From NCBI RefSeq assembly GCF_016865255.1, contig NZ_CP033381.1, positions 1,116,001 through 1,180,000 of the forward strand: 64,000 nt of DNA. The letters are read 5' to 3'. The notes beneath the pieces were generated by a model, which ran no database searches, was not told the DNA's origin, and worked only from the letters and a program-made list of their open reading frames with translations. Of the stretch, positions 1-9,280 are shown piece by piece. Both the position numbers and the translations under genes were made by a program. Each line of letters starts with the position of its first letter. Position 1 is the first letter of the stretch. The stretch is from Methylomonas sp. LW13 (lineage in GTDB: Bacteria; Pseudomonadota; Gammaproteobacteria; Methylococcales; Methylomonadaceae).

Positions 1-1605
1 CACAAAGCGCATATTCACCACCGTCGCGCCCAGCTGCTTGCCGGCTTCCACTGACGGTGTCACCATACTGCCCCAGGCCAGAATCGCAATGCGGCTGCCT
101 TGATGGCGGATTTCGCCTTTGCCGATGGGGAGTTCGGTCAAGGCCTTATCGACCGTGGCCCCCGGCCCCTTGCCGCGCGGATAGCGCACCGAGGCCGGGC
201 CTTTGTGCTTGAAACCGGTGGTCAGCATCTGCCGGCACTCGTTCTCATCGGCCGGCGCCATCACCAGCATATTCGGAATACAGCGCATATAACTATAATC
301 AAACGCCCCGGCATGGGTCGGACCGTCCGGCCCCACGAGACCCGCTCGATCCAGGGCAAACAGCACATCCAGATTCTGCAAAGCGACATCGTGGATTAAC
401 TGATCGTAAGCGCGTTGTAAAAACGTCGAATAAATCGCCACCACCGGCTTGGCCCCCTGACAGGCTTGACCGGCCGCCAAGGTCACCGCATGTTGCTCGG
501 CAATCGCCACATCGAAATAGCGTTTCGGAAACTGCTGGGAAAACGCCACCAAGCCCGAGCCTTCGCGCATCGCTGGGGTAATCCCTAACAGCCGCTCATC
601 CTGCTTGGCCATATCGCACAACCAAGTGCCGAACACTTCCGTATAGGTCGGGTGTGGCGAAGGCGCGGCTTTAGGTAAATAATCCTTGCTCGGATCGAAA
701 GCCGGCACCCCGTGATAGGCTAACGGATCTTTCTCGGCTGGCGCATAGCCTTTGCCTTTCTTGGTCACCACATGTAAAAACACCGGCCCGGACAAATCCT
801 TCAACTTCTCTAAAGTCGAAACCAGCATCGCCACATCGTGGCCGTCGATCGGCCCGAAATAATTAAAGCCCAACTCCTCGAACAAGGTACCCGGCACAAT
901 CATGCCCTTCACATGCTCCTCGGTTTTCCGGGCCAGTTCCCACACCGACGGCATACTAGCCAAGGCCTTCTTACTCTCTTCCCGTACCGACGAATAAAAC
1001 TTGCTCGACAACACCTTGGTCAGATAATTATTCATCGCGCCTACTGGGGGCGAAATCGACATATCGTTATCGTTCAAAATCACCAACAGATTGGCATTCA
1101 CATCACCGGCATGATTCATCGCCTCGTAGGCCATGCCGCCGGTGATCGAACCGTCACCGATGATCGCCACCATCTTCTTGTCTTCCCCGCGTAACTGCGA
1201 AGCAATCGCCATGCCCAGTGCCGCACTGATCGACGTTGACGAATGGCCGACGCCAAAGGCGTCGTACTCACTTTCCGAGCGGCACGGAAACGCCGACACC
1301 CCGCCCAAGGTGCGAATCGTCGGCATCCGCTCTTTCCGCCCCGTCAAAATCTTATGCGGATAAGCCTGATGGCCCACATCCCATACCAACTGATCCGAAG
1401 GCGTATCGAACACATAATGCAGCGCCACCGTCAGTTCCACCGTGCCCAGGCCAGCCGAGAAATGGCCGCCGGAGATACTGACGGTATGGGTCAGATAGCG
1501 ACGCAACTCATCGGCCAGGGGTTCGAGTTGTTCAGGCTTCAGGGCCCGAACGTCGGCGGGAGTCTGGATGGTATCTAGTAACGGAAATTCGTTAGTCTGT
1601 TTCAT
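1..1605 (-). CDS. dxs: 1-deoxy-D-xylulose-5-phosphate synthase, copy 1 (partial, 3' end outside window)
   Basis: Thiamine-diphosphate enzyme that condenses pyruvate and glyceraldehyde-3-phosphate to DXP, the first step of the MEP isoprenoid pathway in the cytoplasm. The visible 535 codons read like the complete copy at 12651-14510: the GDGS ThDP motif and the transketolase-like pyrimidine domain are present, and only the C-terminus is cut by the window edge. The ATG at 1605-1603 lies 2 bases past the copD stop, so it is the last gene of the leftward sqs-shc-hpnG-hpnO-copC-copD operon. The N-terminus differs from copy 2 (MKQTNE versus MTASD, then the same FPLLDTIQ). Positions 1-717 are identical to 12909-13625; from 718 on there are scattered, mostly silent, changes, with at least two substitutions (Glu to Ala, Thr to Ser). 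Identity is certain; that it is an extra copy dedicated to hopanoid supply is inference. Confidence 0.96.
   Translation of the reverse strand, partial: MKQTNEFPLLDTIQTPADVRALKPEQLEPLADELRRYLTHTVSISGGHFSAGLGTVELTVALHYVFDTPSDQLVWDVGHQAYPHKILTGRKERMPTIRTLGGVSAFPCRSESEYDAFGVGHSSTSISAALGMAIASQLRGEDKKMVAIIGDGSITGGMAYEAMNHAGDVNANLLVILNDNDMSISPPVGAMNNYLTKVLSSKFYSSVREESKKALASMPSVWELARKTEEHVKGMIVPGTLFEELGFNYFGPIDGHDVAMLVSTLEKLKDLSGPVFLHVVTKKGKGYAPAEKDPLAYHGVPAFDPSKDYLPKAAPSPHPTYTEVFGTWLCDMAKQDERLLGITPAMREGSGLVAFSQQFPKRYFDVAIAEQHAVTLAAGQACQGAKPVVAIYSTFLQRAYDQLIHDVALQNLDVLFALDRAGLVGPDGPTHAGAFDYSYMRCIPNMLVMAPADENECRQMLTTGFKHKGPASVRYPRGKGPGATVDKALTELPIGKGEIRHQGSRIAILAWGSMVTPSVEAGKQLGATVVNMRFV
1..1605. repeat. 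Long direct repeat, left copy (dxs coding sequence)
   Basis: This segment matches 12909-14513 in the same orientation with a constant offset of 12,908 bases. By eye, positions 1-717 match without a difference; 718-1605 shows scattered substitutions and no gap. The left boundary is the window edge, so the identical tract may be longer. It is a coding duplication, not a mobile element: no terminal inverted repeats or transposase are seen. Recombination between the copies would delete the hopanoid/copper block and leave one hybrid dxs. Confidence 0.95.
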
Positions 1606-1607
1606 GA

Positions 1608-3248
1608 TCAGTACAGGGGTTCACGATAGAACATCAGGATGACGCCTATCTGGAATAAAGCGAACACTGAAATAAATCCGGCTACGTTTTTACCGGGCGA
1701 ATCTAGCTTAAGTTCCAGCCAGCGACCGCAAGCCAGGATCAGCGAGAATACGCCCATCATGGTATGGCCGACCTGAATCAGGAAGGCGGTTTTTGCCTCG
1801 AAACCGACATGCGAATGCGCCAACAGCATCATGCCGCCAAATGCCGCCAGCAACGGAAACATGTAAGGCATGAAGCCGCTGTTATTGTTAAGACGGGCTC
1901 TAACTTCGATCAAACCCAATACGAATACCAGTAAAGTGGCGATACGATGTTGCAGAATTTCGCCATTGTTAAACGTGCTTTCCCAGAAACCGATAGGGCC
2001 GAGCGGCCAGCTTTCGGCGTCGCTGCGGAAAAACAGGAACACGCCCAATGCCATGAAACCCACCGGCCAGAAGCGCGCCCAACGATGGAAGCGATCAGAA
2101 AACGACAACATCGCGAAGAAGCTCATGGTCGCCAGGAAGATGCCGGAGATGTTGTGGTTGTAATCCGACCAGGCGGTAGCGGCCTCGGACGGAATCTGAC
2201 CGACGATGGCCACCCGTCCGGCTTCACCGGCAATTAAGGCTTCGTGAGTCGGCGATTCCCAGCGTGGTACGCGCGGATGAAACATGTTCAAGACTTCTTC
2301 AAAACTGGCCGTTAAATGCGGAATGTCGACTGCGGGCGGTTGCGAGGCCAAACTGGCGGCAGTGAACAGGATAGTCAGCAGTATCAGGGTTTCCGCTTCG
2401 ATATAGTAGGGCACGCGCGCGGTCAGGGCATACAGGCTGCGGCTGGTGAAATAGGCATTCACGGCTTGCCGATTCAACCAGGCAAAGCCTAATGCCAGGC
2501 CCAGCATGATGATTTTTACCAATAACAGATTGCCGTAGCCAGCGCCGATGAAGCCTTGGAAAGTGCGGATGTAATACCAGGCCAGCGGCGTGCCGGTGAC
2601 CAGCAATATGACGACTGAGCCGATGCCCACTGCCGAGAAGCGTTTCAGCAATAAAGGCCAAACTTCAACGGCTATGGCATTACGTTTTTTCAAGCCCCAT
2701 AACGTCAGAATTTGAAATATGCCGCCTACCCAAGTGGCCGCAGCGATCTGATGCGTGACAGTTAACGTCATTAACAGGCCGCGATCCTCCAAACGACTGG
2801 CGCCGTGTACCAACCAGGCTGCGGAAATGACCAGCGGCACAATAATCGCCGTGGACAGCACCCAGAATTGTTTGGAGCGTGGATTGCTTTTTAACGCTTG
2901 CCGGATGAACACCGCCAAAATAAAAGCGCAGGTAGCGCGCGCTAAACCGGCCTGGAATTGCACGGTTTGGAAAAACGCCGGGAACGGCGATTTGCCCAAG
3001 GTCACGGCCATCAGCCATATTTTCAGGCCGATTTTCGACAATTGGGTGATGACCAGGGCTTTGCTGCCGAAATGAATCAGGTTGACGGTTTTGCTCAGCA
3101 AGGCCGAGTTATACAGCGCCTCTTCATGCCAGGGGCGCAGGACTAACAGTCCCCACAGCAAGCCACCGATGGTGATGGAATAAAACGTGAGATCGACGCC
3201 GCCTATCAGTGAGTCTAAATAATTTGCAATGCCTTCCATGCGGATCAC
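1608..3248 (-). CDS. copD: CopD-family copper resistance/uptake membrane protein
   Basis: Polytopic inner-membrane protein of 546 residues. CopD proteins are thought to import copper together with CopC. Many hydrophobic helices are seen: about seven in residues 15-300 (the CopD core, including a [11 protein letters not shown] segment typical of the family), a polar stretch around 315-360, then a second hydrophobic block at 375-540, making it longer than CopD alone. Its ATG overlaps the end of copC (3245-3248), and dxs starts 2 bases after its stop, so copC-copD-dxs are translationally linked. In a methanotroph, copper supply for particulate methane monooxygenase is a plausible role, but that is inference. 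The function of the C-terminal membrane block is unknown. Confidence 0.85.
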   Translation of the reverse strand: MIRMEGIANYLDSLIGGVDLTFYSITIGGLLWGLLVLRPWHEEALYNSALLSKTVNLIHFGSKALVITQLSKIGLKIWLMAVTLGKSPFPAFFQTVQFQAGLARATCAFILAVFIRQALKSNPRSKQFWVLSTAIIVPLVISAAWLVHGASRLEDRGLLMTLTVTHQIAAATWVGGIFQILTLWGLKKRNAIAVEVWPLLLKRFSAVGIGSVVILLVTGTPLAWYYIRTFQGFIGAGYGNLLLVKIIMLGLALGFAWLNRQAVNAYFTSRSLYALTARVPYYIEAETLILLTILFTAASLASQPPAVDIPHLTASFEEVLNMFHPRVPRWESPTHEALIAGEAGRVAIVGQIPSEAATAWSDYNHNISGIFLATMSFFAMLSFSDRFHRWARFWPVGFMALGVFLFFRSDAESWPLGPIGFWESTFNNGEILQHRIATLLVFVLGLIEVRARLNNNSGFMPYMFPLLAAFGGMMLLAHSHVGFEAKTAFLIQVGHTMMGVFSLILACGRWLELKLDSPGKNVAGFISVFALFQIGVILMFYREPLY

Positions 3249-3604
3249 TTAGCCTGTTTGACAAAAAAACGCAGCAGGTCTTCGCTGAGATGGCCGTCGG
3301 CGGCGAAGATTTTTAATTTGATGGCATATTCGCCGGGTTCCAAGGCTGGCAGATGCAGCAAGACTTGGCCGGGTTTTTCGCCCGGCGTGGCCGTAATGGT
3401 TTGCATTTTATCCCCGGCACTGACCAGGAATACTTCCGATAAATCCAATTCCACTTTGGAATTGAACGATAATTCCACGTCACTGGCCAAATTGACCGGC
3501 ACGGGTTTGAGTTTTAAAGAATTGTGCGTGACAACGGCGTGGCCGAAAGCGCTGTTACTGGCGACCAGTGCCAAGGCGAACAAAGCGGGTTTGAAAAAAT
3601 TCAT
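3245..3604 (-). CDS. copC: CopC-like periplasmic copper-binding protein
   Basis: Small periplasmic protein of about 119 residues. A signal peptide is clear (MNFFKPALFALALVASNSAFG) and cleavage before HAVVTH would leave an N-terminal His, a Cu(II) ligand in CopC proteins. The conserved FAADGHLSEDLLRFFV C-terminal segment includes the second family histidine. An alternative start three codons upstream (3613) is possible; the ATG at 3604 is preferred because it opens directly with the signal peptide. It lies just after the hpnO-like gene and overlaps copD by 4 bases. It probably hands copper to CopD. Finding copCD inside a hopanoid operon is unusual. Confidence 0.88.
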   Translation of the reverse strand: MNFFKPALFALALVASNSAFGHAVVTHNSLKLKPVPVNLASDVELSFNSKVELDLSEVFLVSAGDKMQTITATPGEKPGQVLLHLPALEPGEYAIKLKIFAADGHLSEDLLRFFVKQAK

Positions 3605-3614
3605 GTAGGGCACC

Positions 3615-5000
3615 TTATTTTTTGTTTTTCAGAGCATGGCCGGCCAGGTTTTTACCCAGCGTCCAGATCGAACCGGTGACGTTATGCGTATCGGCAATGG
3701 TTTTTTCCACGGAATTGACGATCCAATCGCGGTCTTTTTGAGTCAGCGTCAGCGGCGGTAAAAATTTGACCACGTTCATGCCGTGGCCGGCCACTTGCGC
3801 CAGTACCCGATGTTCCTTGAACAGCGGGATCAGGATCATCTGGCAGAAGAGGCCTTTGTTGGCGGCTTCCAGCATGGCCCAGGCGGCTTTCAATCCCAAG
3901 CTTTTCGGCGACTGGAATTCGATGGCAATCATTGAACCTTTGCCGCGCGCTTCCTTCAGGAACTCGTATTTTGGCGCCATCGCGTTGATGGTGGCTATGA
4001 TGTCTTCCCCGACCTTGGCACTGTTTTCGACCAGTTTTTCTTCGTGAACCACATGCAAGGCAGACAGGCCGGCAGCCATTGCCATATTGTTCTTAGAGAA
4101 GGTTGAACCATGCACGACGGCTCGGTCCATGCGGTTGAACACGGTGTCCATGATATGGGTGGTCATGGCGACGCCGCCGACAGGGATGAAGCCGCCGGAC
4201 AAGGCTTTGGCCATCAAAATCATGTCCGGTTTAACGCCCCAGTGCTCGATGGCCCAGAACTTGCCGGTGCGGCCTATGCCGGTCTGGATTTCGTCGGCCA
4301 CGAACAAGGTGCCGTATTTTTTACATAAACGCTCGACTTCCGGCAGGTAGTTGTCGTCCGGAATGTTGACGCCTTTGCCCTGGATGGGCTCGACAATGAA
4401 AGCGGCGACATCTTTGCTGCTCAAAGCTTGTTCCAGTGCGGCCAAGTCATTGAACGGTACGGAAGTACATTCCGGCAATAGTGGGCCGAAACCTTCGCGG
4501 AAGATGTGTTCGCCGGTCAGTGACAATGAGCCCATCGTCAGGCCGTGGTAGCCATGGTCGCAATGCACGATACGCGAACGTTTGGTGGTGTAGCGGGCGA
4601 ATTTGATCGCCGCTTCGACGGCTTCGGTACCGGAATTGCAGAAAAACATTTTCTCCAGATTGTCCGGGCAGGTCGCCAGAATTTCTTTGGCCAGCAGGCC
4701 GCTGAGCAAGGACACATCCATCTGTACCAGGCTGGGTAATTCCAGCGTCAGGGTTTCTTGCAGGGCTTTGATGATGGTCGGATGGTTGCGTCCCATCGCA
4801 AACACTCCGAAACCGCTCAGCAAGTCCAGGTATTCGTTACCGTCTTCGTCGTAAAGATATTGGCCGATCGCTTTTTTATAGTTTCTGTCGTAACCGATAG
4901 TGCGTAAGACGCGCACCATCTGGTTGTTAAGATAATGCTCGTGCAAATCGAATTTCTCGTCGAAATGCTGAGTAAAAAGATCGGCAATGCTAAAAGACAT
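3615..5000 (-). CDS. hpnO: Class III aminotransferase, HpnO-like (aminobacteriohopanetriol formation)
   Basis: PLP-dependent aminotransferase of 461 residues. Class III hallmarks are present: FFCNSGTEAVEAAIKFAR (phosphate and cofactor contacts), the DEIQTGIGRTG loop and MAKALSGGFIPVG, whose lysine should bind PLP. In hopanoid clusters HpnO converts the C35 side chain to the amino form, giving aminobacteriohopanetriol; type I methanotrophs make amino-hopanoids. The assignment to HpnO rests on location between hpnG and copC in a shc operon as well as on family. A GAGG ribosome site lies just upstream of the ATG at 5000. A general ornithine- or acetylornithine-type aminotransferase is the alternative, less likely here. 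Confidence 0.85.
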   Translation of the reverse strand: MSFSIADLFTQHFDEKFDLHEHYLNNQMVRVLRTIGYDRNYKKAIGQYLYDEDGNEYLDLLSGFGVFAMGRNHPTIIKALQETLTLELPSLVQMDVSLLSGLLAKEILATCPDNLEKMFFCNSGTEAVEAAIKFARYTTKRSRIVHCDHGYHGLTMGSLSLTGEHIFREGFGPLLPECTSVPFNDLAALEQALSSKDVAAFIVEPIQGKGVNIPDDNYLPEVERLCKKYGTLFVADEIQTGIGRTGKFWAIEHWGVKPDMILMAKALSGGFIPVGGVAMTTHIMDTVFNRMDRAVVHGSTFSKNNMAMAAGLSALHVVHEEKLVENSAKVGEDIIATINAMAPKYEFLKEARGKGSMIAIEFQSPKSLGLKAAWAMLEAANKGLFCQMILIPLFKEHRVLAQVAGHGMNVVKFLPPLTLTQKDRDWIVNSVEKTIADTHNVTGSIWTLGKNLAGHALKNKK

Positions 5001-5083
5001 GTAATACCTCGTAAGTGCTTGGTTTATTTCCGGATTACGCTATGTTCCCGCTGCTTAACCCTTCAATAATTCACGGTTTTCTG

Positions 5084-5788
5084 CTAAAAAACGATGATTT
5101 CGTTTAGTTGTTTGGCAATGATTTTCAAGGTTTTTTGCGCGGCATGAAAATGTAAGCCCAACTTGATGAGACTGGGCGCTTCCCATGGGTGGGTTGCCAA
5201 AAAACGCAAGAGTTTGCTGGTTTCTACCTGCCCCTGGCCATTTAGGGCCTGAGTAACCGCTTGGGGTAGGCTCATGCTTACCGGATCGGCAATCGTACGA
5301 ATTGCCAGACAAGGTAAGTTCGATTGCTCGGCAATTTTGGCCATGGCGCAGCTTTCCATGTCCAAGGCAATCGCACCGGTCTGCCGGTATAGTTTGTGCT
5401 TATCGCTACTGTTGCTGACGATATGGCTGCTTTCAGCCAACTTACCATTGGAAATCGGAAACTGCTTATCCAGCAACTCGTGCAGACGCTTACGCCAGCG
5501 CGGATCAGTATCGAACACCTGTTGTTGCTCCGATAACAGTTGCTCGGCCAACATCAGATCTCCCGGTTTCAATTGCGGCGACAATGCGGCTGCGCAGCCC
5601 CAACTGATCAGTTTTTTAGCGCCTTTGGCGATTAACAGGCGCGTGGCCCGCTCCGCATTGACCGGTCCGGCACCGGCAAATGCCAGGAGAATGTTGTCGG
5701 CGATTCTGACGCAATCACCCTGGACCAACTTTAGGCGGGTCAGGGTGGAGAGCTCTTCCGGTAAGGCAACAAGAATTCCTATGGTCAC
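5084..5788 (-). CDS. hpnG: HpnG, hopanoid-associated nucleoside phosphorylase
   Basis: Nucleoside phosphorylase-fold protein of 234 residues. HpnG releases adenine from adenosylhopane to give a (phospho)ribosylhopane on the way to bacteriohopanetetrol. N-terminal MTIGILVALPEEL and the GAIALDMESCAMA segment match the MTA/SAH nucleosidase-like superfamily; the Met-Glu pair normally contacts ribose. The start overlaps the shc stop by 4 bases (5785-5788), indicating translational coupling. The context (shc upstream, aminotransferase downstream, hpnH nearby) separates it from an ordinary MTA/SAH nucleosidase. Confidence 0.9.
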   Translation of the reverse strand: MTIGILVALPEELSTLTRLKLVQGDCVRIADNILLAFAGAGPVNAERATRLLIAKGAKKLISWGCAAALSPQLKPGDLMLAEQLLSEQQQVFDTDPRWRKRLHELLDKQFPISNGKLAESSHIVSNSSDKHKLYRQTGAIALDMESCAMAKIAEQSNLPCLAIRTIADPVSMSLPQAVTQALNGQGQVETSKLLRFLATHPWEAPSLIKLGLHFHAAQKTLKIIAKQLNEIIVF

Positions 5789-7740
5789 TGTTTGGCTAAT
5801 TCGTTACGGTATCTAGCCAACGCCCACAATGGGAAGAATTTGTCATAGCCGTGATACTTCAAATAAAACACCTTTGGAAAGCCCGGTGCGGTAAAGCAGG
5901 GGTCATTCCAAACCCCGTCCGCCTGCTGGCTGCGCAGCAGGAAATCAATGCCGGCTTTGACTTCCTGGCTATGGACTTCGCCGGCGGCGATCAAGCCCAA
6001 CACGGCCCAAGCGGTTTGGAAGGCGGTGCTGAAATGGTAGCGGCCGCGAAATTTCTTATCGTCGTGATAACTCAAGTTGTCTTCACCCCAGCCGCCGTCT
6101 TCGCGTTGGACGCTTTTCAGCCACGCCGCAGCTTTGGTGTACATCGGGTCACTTTTCGGTACATCGGTTTGTTCCAGGCCCAGCAAGGCAGACCAGGTGC
6201 CGTAAATATAATTGGTGCCCCAGCGGCCGAACCACGAACCGTCGGCTTCTTGATCGCCGCGGATGTATTCGATAGTGCGTTTCAGGGCTGGTAAATATTC
6301 GTCGTGATCCTTCGCCACTCGGGCCATCAGCATCGCGCAGCGGGCGCTGACGTCGACAGTCGGTGGGTCGAGCAGGGCGCCGTGGTCGGCGAATGGAATT
6401 TCGTTCAGATAGTAATAGGTGTTGTCGACATCGAACGCGCCGTAGCCGCCGTTTTGCGATTGCATACCGACAATCCAGCGTGTCGCTCTGTGAATGGACT
6501 CGTCCAATTCAGGTAGATTGGAGTCTGCCATCGCAAAGCCAACAACCGCTGTATCGTCGACATCGGGGTAATGCGGATTGGCAAATTGAAATGCCCAGCC
6601 GCCACCAGCCAGATTAGGGCGGCGAACACGCCAATCGCCTGGTTCGTCAGACAGTTGTACGCTCTTGAGCCATTCGTAAGCTTTGCTTAGTTGCGGAGCG
6701 TTAGCGGTTTTGTCGGATTCCTGCAGAGCCAATGCCGCCAGTGCCGTATCCCAAACTGGCGATAAGCACGGTTGACAATAGGCGTAGTCATCTTTGATAA
6801 CCAGCAGTTTATCGATTGATTGGCGAGCGATCACCACGTTAGGGTGATCGGCTGGAAAGCCTAGTAACAACATGGCTTGGTAGGCGTTAACCATGGCGGG
6901 GAATATGCCGCCCAAACCATCCTCGCCATTCAGGCGTTCGGTAAACCAATCAACGGCTTTTTGAATGGCGTGTTCGCGCATGCGTTGTGGAATCAACGGC
7001 TCGGTAACGCGGCCCAGTTTATCCAGGCCCAGGAAGAATTTATTCAGCAGAGTCCGTTCTGGAAAGTAATGTTTTTCCTCGTCCGGATGAACGACAAACA
7101 ATTCCAGGACGTTGACCTTGTGCGGATTTTTGGCTTTAGCCTTTAGGGTGCACATGATGAACAGCGGTACCATCACGGTGCGCGACCAATAGGATACTTT
7201 GTCCAGATGAAACGGAAACCAGCTGGGCAGCAGCATAATTTCCACCGGAATATACGGCACGCCGCGCCAGGGTAATTGTTCGAATATCGCCAGTGCGATT
7301 CGGGTGAAGACGTTGGCGCGCGCCGCACCGCCTTGGCTGAGTATCCACTCTCTTAATTTGACCATATGCGGCGCATCGATGGCGTCGCCGGCCATTTTTA
7401 AGGCGTAATAAGCTTTGACGCTACCGCTGATGTCGCCGGGGCCGCCGGTAAATAGCGGATAGCTGCCGTCTTCGGCCTGGCGGCTGCGCAGGTAAACGGC
7501 CATTTTGCGCTGCAATTCTTCATCGATGTCGTCCAGGTAGTGCATCATCATGATGTATTCGGACGGGATAGTGCAGTCGGCTTCCAGCTCAAATACCCAA
7601 TAACCTTCCGGGCTTTGCAGGCTAAGTAATTTTTCCTGGGCGCGTGCGATAGCGGCATTCAGTAAGCCAAGGCCGCTTTTACTGCTGCTGGTATTGTTCG
7701 TGTCGTGGCTGCTGGTATCTATATGGGCTTCAGTAAACAT
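5785..7740 (-). CDS. shc: Squalene-hopene cyclase
   Basis: Cyclises squalene to hopene/diplopterol, the committed step of hopanoid synthesis, as a monotopic inner-membrane enzyme. Length (651 aa) is typical. The catalytic DVDDT motif (DXDD) is at residues 393-397. Several QW repeats are visible, such as QSPEGYWVFE near residue 42, QSQNGGYGAFD, QEADGSWFGRWG, QREDGGWGEDN and QQADGVWNDP. AAGGAA precedes the ATG at 7740. It follows the squalene synthase stop by 9 bases and overlaps hpnG by 4, so it is the core of the operon. Confidence 0.98.
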   Translation of the reverse strand: MFTEAHIDTSSHDTNNTSSSKSGLGLLNAAIARAQEKLLSLQSPEGYWVFELEADCTIPSEYIMMMHYLDDIDEELQRKMAVYLRSRQAEDGSYPLFTGGPGDISGSVKAYYALKMAGDAIDAPHMVKLREWILSQGGAARANVFTRIALAIFEQLPWRGVPYIPVEIMLLPSWFPFHLDKVSYWSRTVMVPLFIMCTLKAKAKNPHKVNVLELFVVHPDEEKHYFPERTLLNKFFLGLDKLGRVTEPLIPQRMREHAIQKAVDWFTERLNGEDGLGGIFPAMVNAYQAMLLLGFPADHPNVVIARQSIDKLLVIKDDYAYCQPCLSPVWDTALAALALQESDKTANAPQLSKAYEWLKSVQLSDEPGDWRVRRPNLAGGGWAFQFANPHYPDVDDTAVVGFAMADSNLPELDESIHRATRWIVGMQSQNGGYGAFDVDNTYYYLNEIPFADHGALLDPPTVDVSARCAMLMARVAKDHDEYLPALKRTIEYIRGDQEADGSWFGRWGTNYIYGTWSALLGLEQTDVPKSDPMYTKAAAWLKSVQREDGGWGEDNLSYHDDKKFRGRYHFSTAFQTAWAVLGLIAAGEVHSQEVKAGIDFLLRSQQADGVWNDPCFTAPGFPKVFYLKYHGYDKFFPLWALARYRNELAKQ

Positions 7741-7749
7741 AGTGATTCC

Positions 7750-8841
7750 TTATTGTCCAGTGTGCGATATAGGTGAATAGTGCCAATCCGGCGATTTCAA
7801 ATTACGGCTGGTCAGGTTAAACAGTAGGGATAGCAGCAAATTGCTGCGCACGGTCAATTTGGTCGCGACAATAGTGGCTTTCACACTATTACGGCTGATT
7901 TTGACCTGATTCGATTCGTTGAAATTAAGGTTTGCCTTGATTTTCTTCAAGGTCAGTACGGCCATACCCAGCGCCCAAAGGCAAAAGTTGCGGATGCCGG
8001 TTTCGTGGCTGGGCAGGAGTTGTGTGTAAGTTAATGCATTTTGCAAATGCCCGTGAGCGATAGCCACCAGATGGCTCAGGCCGAGGCGGAAACGCTCGTC
8101 GTCGGTTTCCGGCGTCAGCTCGGCCAGATTGAAACCGGTTTCGGTGAAAATGTCTTGCGGTAACCAGCATACGCCGCGTTTGGCGTCGTCCCAAATATCT
8201 TTCAGGATATTGGTCATTTGCAGACCTTGACCAAAGGAGACTGAGAGCCTCAATAGTTCTTCGCGATGCGCGGCTATTTCCGGAGAATAATGGCAGAACA
8301 ACTTTGCCAACATCTCACCGACGCAGCCGGCTACGTAGTAGCAGTAGTCGTCCATGTCTTTCAGGGTTTTCAAACCGGCATGTAAATCCAACGCCTGATA
8401 GACCGGCATGCCGTTCGCCATCGTTTCCACGCAACACGCCAGGGCTTCTATTTGCGGAGCGTCCAGTGAGCGGGTTATGGCAATCACGCGAGGCACCAGC
8501 TGGATCAGGCTATGTTCGGCCGGAATGGTTTGCTCAGAGAGCAGTGGAGCCAGCTCGGCGCTGAATACATCTGCGTTATTGCCGGTCTTGACTATGTCTA
8601 TAAAAGCGCTGCAAAAGTATTTCTTTTGTTCGGCACTAAGGGATATTTCGTCTTCTATGGTGTCGACAATCCGGCATAGCAAATAAGCATTCGCCACAGC
8701 CGGATACAGTTCATCCGGGAGTTGCGGGATAGTTAGCGCAAACGTGCGCGACACGCCTTCAAGCAAGGTGGCTTGCAGTTCGGCGTCGGCTAGTTGTCTG
8801 AGCAACTCCGGATTATTGATTAGTGTTTGAGATCCGTTCAT
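7750..8841 (-). CDS. sqs: Squalene synthase (farnesyl-diphosphate farnesyltransferase type)
   Basis: Condenses two farnesyl-PP to squalene in one enzyme. The 363-residue protein has both aspartate-rich metal sites: DTIEDE at residues 60-65 and DIWDD at 215-219. It also has the YCYYVAGCVGEM signature near 166-178, close to the YCHYVAGLVG of eukaryotic squalene synthases. It lacks an obvious membrane anchor at the C-terminus. The ATG at 8841 is preferred to a TTG three codons upstream. It is the first gene of the sqs-shc-hpnG operon. No hpnC, hpnD or hpnE is seen in the window, consistent with a one-step route. Phytoene synthase is the alternative but fits the motifs and context less well. Confidence 0.88.
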   Translation of the reverse strand: MNGSQTLINNPELLRQLADAELQATLLEGVSRTFALTIPQLPDELYPAVANAYLLCRIVDTIEDEISLSAEQKKYFCSAFIDIVKTGNNADVFSAELAPLLSEQTIPAEHSLIQLVPRVIAITRSLDAPQIEALACCVETMANGMPVYQALDLHAGLKTLKDMDDYCYYVAGCVGEMLAKLFCHYSPEIAAHREELLRLSVSFGQGLQMTNILKDIWDDAKRGVCWLPQDIFTETGFNLAELTPETDDERFRLGLSHLVAIAHGHLQNALTYTQLLPSHETGIRNFCLWALGMAVLTLKKIKANLNFNESNQVKISRNSVKATIVATKLTVRSNLLLSLLFNLTSRNLKSPDWHYSPISHTGQ

Positions 8842-9280
8842 CTGTATCAAGGCTAACTATTAGTTGCCCAAATGATAGACTGTTTGTTGGTGTTTTGCAA
8901 AGTGATGTTGCTTTATGGCAAATTTGTCGAAATGGTGCTGGCAAAAGCAATATATGAGTTCATGTTTCTGATCTTTGTTGTTGTTTTAGAAAAATAATTA
9001 TGGTTTTTTAGGGGTTAGGCTTTTTTGTGGTTGCTAAGCGGCTTTGTGTGGCTTTCAGGAAATGTGCGCATGTTCTTGTTGTTTTTTGCGTATTTTATCT
9101 GGAGTATGTTGTTGGAAAGTGGTATTCTGACCACATCTAATTGTGCGCCTCGAGCCTAATTGATGGTCTAAATTGGCCGCAGCAGGTGTCACTTCTAGGA
9201 TGGTTATCGGTTTGCGGCTGTTGTTTTTTTGTAACAGCTGTGGTCGCTGGATGTCGTGATAGTTTTTGGAGAATAATGCT
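8842..9280. promoter_or_regulatory. Divergent intergenic region between sqs and hpnH
   Basis: About 440 bases, T-rich on the plus strand, without an ORF that looks real. It must hold the promoters of the leftward squalene/hopene operon and the rightward hpnH operon. A possible rightward promoter is TTGGAA at 9112-9117 and TCTAAT at 9136-9141 with an 18-base spacer; the spacer contains a GTGGT/ACCAC inverted repeat (about 9119-9134) that could be an operator. No leftward promoter was clear enough to call. Confidence 0.4.

Noticed and set aside
838..1578. Plus-strand reading frames inside dxs copy 1
   Set aside because: They are antisense shadows of dxs; the same frames recur in copy 2 only because the DNA is duplicated.
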